Source: Peiella sedimenti (GTDB taxonomy: Bacteria; Pseudomonadota; Alphaproteobacteria; Caulobacterales; Caulobacteraceae). Taken from it: a DNA stretch of 64,000 nt. The stretch spans positions 124,001 to 188,000 of the forward strand of contig NZ_JAUKTR010000003.1 in the NCBI RefSeq assembly GCF_030504955.1. The letters are read 5' to 3'. Numbering within the stretch: position 1 is the stretch's first letter; each line of letters opens with the position of its first letter. The position numbers were made by a program, and so were the translations under genes. Below the pieces are notes generated by a model, which saw only the letters and a list, made by a program, of their open reading frames with translations, was not told where the DNA came from and made no database searches. Of the stretch, positions 58,457-64,000 are shown in pieces.

Positions 58457-59101
58457 ATGACCGAAAAGACGACGCTGATCTCCCGCGACCAGGCGCTGCC
58501 CGGCAGGTCGGAGGCGCTGGCCACCGACGAGGTGCACTTCGTCAACGGTCGCCCGCTCAAGGGACCGCATCCCGAGGGATTCGACACCGCTGTCTTCGCT
58601 ATGGGCTGCTTCTGGGGCGTCGAGCGCGTCTTCTGGCAGGCGCCGGGCGTATGGGTCACCGCAGTGGGTTACACGGGCGGCTTCACGCCCAACCCCACCT
58701 ATGAGGAGGTCTGCACCGGCCGCACCGGTCACGCCGAGGCGGTGATGGTGGTCTTCAACTCGGCCGAGACCTCGTACGAGGATCTGCTCAAGCTGTTCTG
58801 GGAGAACCACGATCCGACCCAGGGCATGCGCCAGGGCGGCGATGTCGGCACCCAGTACCGCTCGGCCGTCTATTGGCTGAACGACGAGCAGCGCATGGCG
58901 GCGGAAGCGTCGCGCGACGAATATCAACGCGCGCTCAAGGCCGAGGGCCTGGGCCGCATCACCACCGAGGTGGCTGAGGCGGAGCCCTTCTATTTCGCCG
59001 AGGGCTACCATCAGGGGTATCTGGCCAAGAACCCCGCCGGCTATTGCGGCATCGGCGGCACGGGCGTGGTCTGCCCCATCGGCGTGGGCGTCAGCGCCTG
59101 A
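58457..59101 (+). CDS. msrA: Peptide methionine (S)-S-oxide reductase
   Basis: 214 residues from the ATG with AAAGGAG upstream; the longer frame from 58238 runs over tRNA-Ser and is not coding. Catalytic Cys is in [15 protein letters not shown], with [20 protein letters not shown] and [20 protein letters not shown] conserved. C-terminal cysteines (GYCGIGG and VVCPIG) would serve as resolving residues with thioredoxin. Repairs oxidised methionine. A strong terminator follows. Confidence 0.95.
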   Translation: MTEKTTLISRDQALPGRSEALATDEVHFVNGRPLKGPHPEGFDTAVFAMGCFWGVERVFWQAPGVWVTAVGYTGGFTPNPTYEEVCTGRTGHAEAVMVVFNSAETSYEDLLKLFWENHDPTQGMRQGGDVGTQYRSAVYWLNDEQRMAAEASRDEYQRALKAEGLGRITTEVAEAEPFYFAEGYHQGYLAKNPAGYCGIGGTGVVCPIGVGVSA

Positions 59102-59107
59102 ACGACA

Positions 59108-59133
59108 AAGGGCGGCCCTCAGGGGCCGCCCTT
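59108..59133. terminator. Bidirectional terminator between msrA and pstS
   Basis: Perfect 11-bp stem AAGGGCGGCCC (59108-59118) and GGGCCGCCCTT (59123-59133) around a TCAG loop. Read from msrA it ends in CCCTTCG; read from pstS the other strand ends in CCCTTTG. It serves the convergent transcripts of both. Confidence 0.8.
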
Positions 59134-59155
59134 CGCGCGTCTGCTGAGGCTCGGC

Positions 59156-60214
59156 CTAGGAGGCCGGGCGCTGCATCGGGGTCAGGCCCTGAGCGATGGC
59201 CCGCTGGGCGGCCAGCTCATTGGCCGGCAGTGGAATCAGGCCCCTCTCCTGGAGATAACCGCCGCGGCCCGCAGAGGCGTCGGACATGTATTCCTGGACG
59301 AACTCGGCCAGGCCTGGCGTCACGCCCACATGGGCCTTCTTGACGTAGATGTAGAGGCTGCGCGCCAGCGGATACGAGCCGTCGGCGATGGTCTCGACCG
59401 AGGGGGCGATGCCGGCGATGCGGGCGGCCTGCACCTGGTCGCGGTTGTTCTCGAGGAACGAGTAACCGAACACGCCCAGGGCGCCCGGCGTGCGGGTCAG
59501 GGTCTGAACCATGGCGTTGTCATTCTCGCCCGCATCGATCCAGGCGCCGTCTTCACGCAGGGTATGAGCCAGAGCCTCGAAGCGATCCTCGTCCTGCTCG
59601 CGCACCGCGGCGTAGGCGGGAATGGCGCGGGCGCCGGGCGTCAGGCCAAGCTCGACAAAGGCGTCGCGGGTGCCGGAGGTGGGCGGCGGGCCATAGACCT
59701 GAATGCGGACGTCCGCGAGACCCGGCCGAATCTGACTCCAGTTGGTGTAGGGGTTGGGCTGGAAGCCCGAGCCAGAGGGAGTCTGGGCTGCGAGCGCGAG
59801 AACCAGATCCTGCAGCTGGAAGTCGTAGACGGCGCCGCCCAGGGCATCGGCGATGACGATGCCGTCATAGCCGACCTTGATCTCGACGATGTCCGTGACG
59901 CCGTTCTGCTGGCAGAGATCGAACTCGGAAGCCTTCATCGGGCGCGAGGCGTTGGCCACGTCCGGCGTGTTGGCGCCGACGCCGGCGCAGAAGGCCTGGA
60001 AGCCGCCGCCGGTCCCCAGGCTCTCGACGCGGCCCGGCTGACCGCCGGACTTGCGGGCGAAGGTCTCGGCCACGCGGGTGGTGAAGGGAAAGACGGTCGA
60101 GGAACCCACGGCCCAGACGCCGCGCGCTCCGCTCTGGCCGGCGCCACCAGCGCCTCCGTCGCCGCAGGCCGCAAGCAGGGCCGCCGCAGCGGCCAGGGCG
60201 AAGAACTTCTTCAT
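59156..60214 (-). CDS. pstS: Phosphate ABC transporter substrate-binding lipoprotein
   Basis: 352 residues. Signal peptide with lipobox ([15 protein letters not shown]). PstS features: [20 protein letters not shown], the phosphate-loop [20 protein letters not shown], the NASRPMK motif and [18 protein letters not shown], then [10 protein letters not shown]. Binds phosphate in the periplasm for a PstCAB transporter whose genes are not adjacent. Has its own upstream Pho-box-like repeats, 44 bases before the start, and sits just downstream of phnCDE. Confidence 0.92.
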   Translation of the reverse strand: MKKFFALAAAAALLAACGDGGAGGAGQSGARGVWAVGSSTVFPFTTRVAETFARKSGGQPGRVESLGTGGGFQAFCAGVGANTPDVANASRPMKASEFDLCQQNGVTDIVEIKVGYDGIVIADALGGAVYDFQLQDLVLALAAQTPSGSGFQPNPYTNWSQIRPGLADVRIQVYGPPPTSGTRDAFVELGLTPGARAIPAYAAVREQDEDRFEALAHTLREDGAWIDAGENDNAMVQTLTRTPGALGVFGYSFLENNRDQVQAARIAGIAPSVETIADGSYPLARSLYIYVKKAHVGVTPGLAEFVQEYMSDASAGRGGYLQERGLIPLPANELAAQRAIAQGLTPMQRPAS

Positions 60215-60257
60215 CGAACCGTCTCCCTGAATGGATGGCCCCGCTTACGCGCCGACC

Positions 60258-60286
60258 GTGACGTTCGCATAACAGCTACATGACGC
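60258..60286 (-). promoter_or_regulatory. Pho box upstream of pstS
   Basis: Reading the minus strand, three 7-base elements at 11-base spacing: GCGTCAT (60286-60280), CTGTTAT (60275-60269) and ACGTCAC (60264-60258), matching the CTGTCAT-type PhoB repeat at 5, 6 and 5 of 7 positions. Between them are AT-rich four-base spacers (GTAG, GCGA). PhoB sites are tandem 11-base repeats, so this is a good candidate for phosphate-starvation activation of pstS. Confidence 0.65.
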
Positions 60287-60291
60287 CCGGC

Positions 60292-61101
60292 CTAAAGCAG
60301 GCGCTTGCGCATCACCTGGGACAACAGGTCGATCAGGCTGACGGTGACGACCACGATGATGGCGATGGTCGACACCTCGCGGAACTGGAAGCTGTTGAAG
60401 CTCTCGATCAGGGCCTGGCCGATGCCGCCGGCGCCGATGATGCCCAGCACGGTCGCGGCCCGCGCGTTGGACTCGAAGCGATAGAGGGCGAACGAGGTCC
60501 ACAAGGGGGCGACCTGGGGCAGCACGCCCCAGACGATCTCGTGCAGCTTGCCGGCGCCGGTGGCGCGCACGCCTTCGACCGGGCCCTTGTCGATGGACTC
60601 GACGGCCTCCGAGAACAGCTTGGCCAGGACTCCGCCGGTGTTGACGGTCAGGGCCAGCACGCCGGGCAGGGGGCCAAGGCCGACGATGATGACGAAGATC
60701 AGGCCGATGACCAGATCGGGCGCTGAACGCAGCAGGTCCAGCACCATGCGGATGGGCCGCTGGATGTACCAGGGCGTGATGTTCCGCGACGCCAGAAGCC
60801 CCAGGGGAACGGCGAAGAAGACGGCCAGGAAGGTGCCCCACAGGGCGATCTGAAGGGTCTCCAGCATCTTGCCCAAAAGGAAGGGCAGGCGGCTGAAATC
60901 CGGGTCGAGCAGCGCGCCGGCCAGCTGGCCCGCGCTTTCCGAGCCGCGGAACAGGTCTGGCAGACCGCTGACGCCGGCGCGCTCGAACGAGGCCCACAGG
61001 GCGAGCGCCAGGCCGCCCCAGAGCAACAGGTCGAACACCCGCGCCGACAGGGGTCGGCTGGGCGGAGCGGGGACGGCGTCTATGGCGGCGGCCTGGCTCA
61101 C
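60292..61101 (-). CDS. phnE: Phosphonate ABC transporter permease
   Basis: 269 residues with about five to six transmembrane helices. Binding-protein-dependent transport motif around EAVESIDKGPVEGVRATGAG (the EAA loop), and conserved SAPDLVIGLIFVIIVGLGPL and ATVLGIIGAGGIGQALIESF. It forms the membrane pore for phosphonate uptake. Last of phnC-phnD-phnE, overlapping phnD by 4 bases; pstS follows 77 bases on. Confidence 0.93.
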   Translation of the reverse strand: MSQAAAIDAVPAPPSRPLSARVFDLLLWGGLALALWASFERAGVSGLPDLFRGSESAGQLAGALLDPDFSRLPFLLGKMLETLQIALWGTFLAVFFAVPLGLLASRNITPWYIQRPIRMVLDLLRSAPDLVIGLIFVIIVGLGPLPGVLALTVNTGGVLAKLFSEAVESIDKGPVEGVRATGAGKLHEIVWGVLPQVAPLWTSFALYRFESNARAATVLGIIGAGGIGQALIESFNSFQFREVSTIAIIVVVTVSLIDLLSQVMRKRLL

Positions 61102-62111
61102 GGACGCTCGGCTCCAGTCACCGCAGTGCGGTTGCGGATGGCTTCGTACTCGGCTTCGGCCTGGGCGATGCGGGCCTGGTCGCCGGACCGGCGAGCCTCA
61201 ACCAGGGCCACCGAGGCCTCCATCTCACGGATCGGGTCGAGATAGCTGTCGCCGGCCTCGCGGAAGCCGCCGTACTCAAGGCCGCGCAGGATTTCGCGTT
61301 GACGTTCGCCCTCGGCGCCCTCGGCCGTGCCGTAGGTGAGGAAGAAGCTGCGGATCTTCTCGGTGATGGCCGGGTCAAGGTCGCGGCGCACGACGATCGA
61401 GCTTTCGGGGATGGGCGGCGAGCGCCAGATCACTTCCAACTGCTCGGCCTGCTGCGGGAACTGGCGGGCCATGAAGACCAGGCCGACCGAGTTGTTGGTG
61501 GCCACGTCGACGACGCCGTTGGCGACGCCCAGCGCATTGGCCTGGTGGTTGGCGGCGCGCACCTGACTGAAACATTCGGACGGCTCTATGCCGCGCGGCC
61601 CGAATAGGAAGGCCATGGGGGCGAGGGTGCCCGAGGTGGAGCGCGCGTCGCCCGCCCCGAAGGTATAGCGCTTGCCGCAGGCCAGCACGTCGTCCAGCGT
61701 GATGCCCGAGCCCTTTCGCACGATCAGGACCGACTGGTAATCGGCGTTGCCGTTGCGGTCGACGATGCGACCGATGACCTGGCCGTTGGCGCGTTCGGTG
61801 GCCTCAAGCGCCGGCAGGGCCGAGAACCAGCCCACCTGCACCTGACCGGCCTGCATGGCCTGGACCAGCAGGGCGTAGTTCGAGACGAAGCGCATCTCGA
61901 CGTTCAGGCCCGTTTCGCGGCTCATGTCTTCGATCAGCGGCCGCCAGAGGGGCTCGGAAGAGGCCTGACTTTCGGCCGGCAGGATGGCGAAGGTGATGGT
62001 CTCGGGCGCGCCATCGGCCTTTTCACCGCCCTGGTTGCAGGAGGCGAGGGTCAGGCCGAGCGCGGCGGCGCCGATGATCAGGCCGCGGCGGGCCAGCTGG
62101 AACGGGCTCAT
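61098..62111 (-). CDS. phnD: Phosphonate ABC transporter substrate-binding protein
   Basis: 337 residues, lipoprotein signal (GLTLASCNQGG). Mature domain follows PhnD/PtxB-like periplasmic binding folds: ITFAILPAESQASSEPLWRP, VGWFSALPALEATERA, then the hinge region with FGAGDARSTSGTLAP and VDVATNNSVGLVFMA. Whether it prefers phosphonates or phosphite cannot be told. 4-base overlaps with phnC and phnE. No C-P lyase genes are in the window. Confidence 0.92.
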   Translation of the reverse strand: MSPFQLARRGLIIGAAALGLTLASCNQGGEKADGAPETITFAILPAESQASSEPLWRPLIEDMSRETGLNVEMRFVSNYALLVQAMQAGQVQVGWFSALPALEATERANGQVIGRIVDRNGNADYQSVLIVRKGSGITLDDVLACGKRYTFGAGDARSTSGTLAPMAFLFGPRGIEPSECFSQVRAANHQANALGVANGVVDVATNNSVGLVFMARQFPQQAEQLEVIWRSPPIPESSIVVRRDLDPAITEKIRSFFLTYGTAEGAEGERQREILRGLEYGGFREAGDSYLDPIREMEASVALVEARRSGDQARIAQAEAEYEAIRNRTAVTGAERP

Positions 62112-62908
62112 GCGGGGGCTCCTCCTTCCCAGAAGGCCTCTTCGATCTCGGGGCCGTAGATGTCGATCAGACGTTCGCGGTTCAGTTCCGAGGCGGGGCC
62201 GTCATAGACGACCTTGCCCGCCTTCAGGGCGATGACCCGACGGCAGTAGCGGATCGCGTAGTCCACCTGGTGCAGGGTCACGATGACGCCCAGGCCGTCA
62301 CGGCTGTTCAGCTCGACCAGCAGGTCCATGACCCGGCGGGCGGAAACGGGGTCCAGCGAGGCCACGGGCTCGTCCGCCAGAATGGCCTTTGCGCCCTGCA
62401 GGATGGCGCGGGCGATGGCGCCGCGCTGCTGCTGACCGCCGGACAGGGTGTTGGCGCGCTGACCGGCGTAGTCGGACACGCCGACACGGTGCAGGGCCGC
62501 CATGGCCTTGTTCTTTTCGGCGCCGGGCCACCAGCCCAGCAGGGCGACGGCGGGGTTCAATCGGCCCAGCGCGCCCAGCATGACGTTGGTGAACAGGGTC
62601 AGGCGGCCCACCAGATTGAACTGCTGGAAGATCATGCCCAGCCCCCCACGGGTGCGCCGCACGTCGCCGGCCAGGCGGCCGTTCTTCTGCACGGCGCGGC
62701 CGAAGACCTCGATCTCGCCCTTGCCGGGGTCGATGGTCTGGAGGCCGGAAATGGAACGTAGCAGCGTCGACTTGCCCGAGCCGGACGGGCCGATCAGGGC
62801 GACCATCTCCCCGGCCCCGACCGTCACGGAAACCCCATCCAGGGCTTTACGCGCGCCGAAGGTCTTGGAGACGTCGCGCGCGACTAGGAGGGGCGCGGTC
62901 TGGCTCAT
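62108..62908 (-). CDS. phnC: Phosphonate ABC transporter ATP-binding protein
   Basis: 266 residues. Walker A GPSGSGKSTLLRSISGL, signature LSGGQQQRGAIARAI, Walker B AKAILADEPVASLDP and the H-loop TLHQVDYAIRY are intact. The FQQFNLVGRLTLFTNVMLGA segment is typical of PhnC. It powers uptake through PhnE. First gene of phnCDE. A weak Pho-box-like element lies 68 bases upstream. Confidence 0.94.
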   Translation of the reverse strand: MSQTAPLLVARDVSKTFGARKALDGVSVTVGAGEMVALIGPSGSGKSTLLRSISGLQTIDPGKGEIEVFGRAVQKNGRLAGDVRRTRGGLGMIFQQFNLVGRLTLFTNVMLGALGRLNPAVALLGWWPGAEKNKAMAALHRVGVSDYAGQRANTLSGGQQQRGAIARAILQGAKAILADEPVASLDPVSARRVMDLLVELNSRDGLGVIVTLHQVDYAIRYCRRVIALKAGKVVYDGPASELNRERLIDIYGPEIEEAFWEGGAPA

Positions 62909-62975
62909 CGATGATTCGAAAGAAAAAAGCTGTTCCGTGTGGCGTTATGCGGACACGGACTGATGCCAGCCCCGT

Positions 62976-62993
62976 GCGAAGGCTTAATGACAC
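62976..62993 (-). promoter_or_regulatory. Possible Pho box upstream of phnC
   Basis: On the minus strand: GTGTCAT (62993-62987), spacer TAAG, then CCTTCGC (62982-62976). The first element matches the PhoB repeat at 6 of 7 bases, the second at 4 of 7. Weaker than the pstS site and without a third repeat, but correctly placed. Confidence 0.35.
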
Positions 62994-63104
62994 GCCGCCC
63001 CCCAGGGCCGCAAGCCGTGGAGAGTCAGGGCGCCATGTCCAAAACGCCGCGCCAAGTCACGCCTGGCGGCGAACGACCCGGACTGCGGTCGAGGTCACAT
63101 CGCG

Positions 63105-64000
63105 TCAGTCCGAAGCGGCGCGCAGGCGGCGACGGTCGGGGGCGAAGGCCAGTTGCTCCAGCGCGCGACGCCGACTTTCCCGGCGGAGGATGGCCGCCGC
63201 AGCGCCCACCTCGCCGCCTAAAGCCTCCAGCGACGATAGGGCTCGCTGCAGACGCTCGGCCACCAGGACGTTGTCGGATCCATGTCGTGCGACAGGGCCG
63301 AAGACCGCCTCCACCAGAGCGTCGGCCTTAAGGGCTGGAGCCATCAGCCGGGGCTCTGGATCGGCTTCGGGCTCGATCTCGCTGCGCGCCCAACCGTCGA
63401 TCAGCCGCACGCCCGCCCCCATGGCCTCGATCGCGGTGCCCGGGTCGTTCACGCCCGGCGACAGCGCCTTGGCCGCCGCCTCGCCCAGGATGGCCAGGCC
63501 CTGGCGTGGGTCGTGAGCGAAGGTGCGGCTGCGCCCGATGGAGAAGTTGGCCGTGAGGCTCGCGAGCTGCTCGGTCTCGACCGCGCCGTCGATCCTGGCG
63601 AGAGCCTCGCCACGGCGCACGAAGTCGCCGGGCGCGGCCAGCACCTGAACCTTGCGACCGGTGTCCCTGATCCAGGCCTTGAGCCCGCTGATATCGATGT
63701 TCTGCACATGGCCGGTCCGGGAAGCGGGGATCGGCGCGCCGGCGGGCAGGTCGCCGGCGACGCCGCCCAGGCGGGGCCGCCGCCGCTCGCTCTTCAGCGC
63801 GTCCTTCGCCCTCTCCTCGATCAAGACGAGGACATGGCCCACGCGCGCCAGGCTGGACAGGCGGTTGATCCAGGCCAGCAGCTGAAAGGCCACCAGTCCC
63901 ACCACCAACAGGCTGAAGCCGAAGATGATCGCGCGGCCGTGGCTGCCGTAGAGGCCAGCGTTGATGGCGGTCAGCCCCACCACCGCATAGAGGAACGCCC
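63105..64000 (-). CDS. DUF2254 membrane protein, C-terminal part (cut by window edge)
   Basis: Open to the right edge; the start is outside. At least 298 residues are in view. The visible part starts inside a transmembrane helix (AFLYAVVGLTAINAG), has a further helix (AIIFGFSLLVVGLVAFQLLA), then the long soluble C-terminal domain typical of DUF2254: GHVQNIDISGLKAWIRDTGR, the SIGRSRTFAHDPRQGLAILG segment and AAAKALSPGVNDPGTAIEAM. Function unknown. Its stop lies about 200 bases upstream of the phnC start. Confidence 0.85.
   Translation of the reverse strand, partial: AFLYAVVGLTAINAGLYGSHGRAIIFGFSLLVVGLVAFQLLAWINRLSSLARVGHVLVLIEERAKDALKSERRRPRLGGVAGDLPAGAPIPASRTGHVQNIDISGLKAWIRDTGRKVQVLAAPGDFVRRGEALARIDGAVETEQLASLTANFSIGRSRTFAHDPRQGLAILGEAAAKALSPGVNDPGTAIEAMGAGVRLIDGWARSEIEPEADPEPRLMAPALKADALVEAVFGPVARHGSDNVLVAERLQRALSSLEALGGEVGAAAAILRRESRRRALEQLAFAPDRRRLRAASD

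Overview
High-GC, dense bacterial chromosome (coding on both strands, short gaps, many ATGA, GTGA and TAATG start/stop overlaps). Gene content points to an alphaproteobacterium of the Caulobacterales, probably Brevundimonas or a close relative: an aa3-type cytochrome oxidase subunit IV, a three-subunit proton-translocating transhydrogenase (pntAA/AB/B), ffh-rpsP-rimM, tsaD facing hemCD, coaBC-dut, flagellar flgK/flgL and a YdbH/YnbE/YdbL set. The genus is an inference from gene content and composition; no 16S rRNA gene is present.

Layout. 1-2.6 kb: a partial GMC-type oxidoreductase, then a BlaI-type repressor with an M56 peptidase carrying a C-terminal ankyrin array; two CopY/BlaI-like operators lie in the repressor promoter. 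2.6-5.7 kb: flgK-flgL. 5.8-9.6 kb: WYL regulator, a small unknown protein, DUF1801 protein, acyltransferase and a membrane protein. 9.6-12.7 kb: pnt operon with an extra 79-residue membrane gene between pntAA and pntAB. 12.8-15.3 kb: secreted protein, argG, lipoprotein. 15.5-19.5 kb: a solitary cytosine-5 DNA methyltransferase, a GH99-like lipoprotein, and a lower-GC two-gene cassette ending in a putative beta-barrel protein. 19.5-23.6 kb: sigma-54 response regulator, DUF4153 membrane protein, CoxIV, XRE regulator. 23.8-27.5 kb: ydbH-ynbE-ydbL. 27.5-32 kb: bkdR (Lrp family) divergent from a branched-chain 2-oxoacid dehydrogenase operon (E1 alpha, E1 beta, and E2 with two lipoyl domains). 32-37.4 kb: a LysR regulator divergent from dabB-dabA (inorganic carbon accumulation) and a small third gene. 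37.4-44.5 kb: tRNA-Arg, DUF885 lipoprotein, sodB, DUF1328 protein, tsaD-gpsA-Rieske, hemCD, tRNA-Thr. 44.7-50.6 kb: a lipoprotein under a candidate LexA box, coaBC-dut, two small proteins, typA, a secreted protein. 50.9-55.7 kb: M23 peptidase, KTSC, DoxX, and ffh-rpsP-rimM. 55.9-58.4 kb: a TonB-dependent receptor lacking its signal peptide, a C-terminal scrap of a PQQ-dependent dehydrogenase, and tRNA-Ser. 58.5-64 kb: msrA, pstS and phnCDE with Pho-box-like repeats, and a partial DUF2254 protein.

How genes work together. The pstS and phnCDE units look like one phosphate-starvation module: phased PhoB-type repeats precede pstS and a weaker copy precedes phnC. LysR-dabBA is a self-contained bicarbonate/CO2 uptake module. 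BlaI-M56-ankyrin resembles a protease-relieved repression circuit without a beta-lactamase sensor. The most unusual loci are the low-GC cassette at 18-19.5 kb, the candidate SOS-controlled lipoprotein at 44.7-45.3 kb, the third gene of the dab operon, and the truncated genes next to the 3' end of tRNA-Ser.
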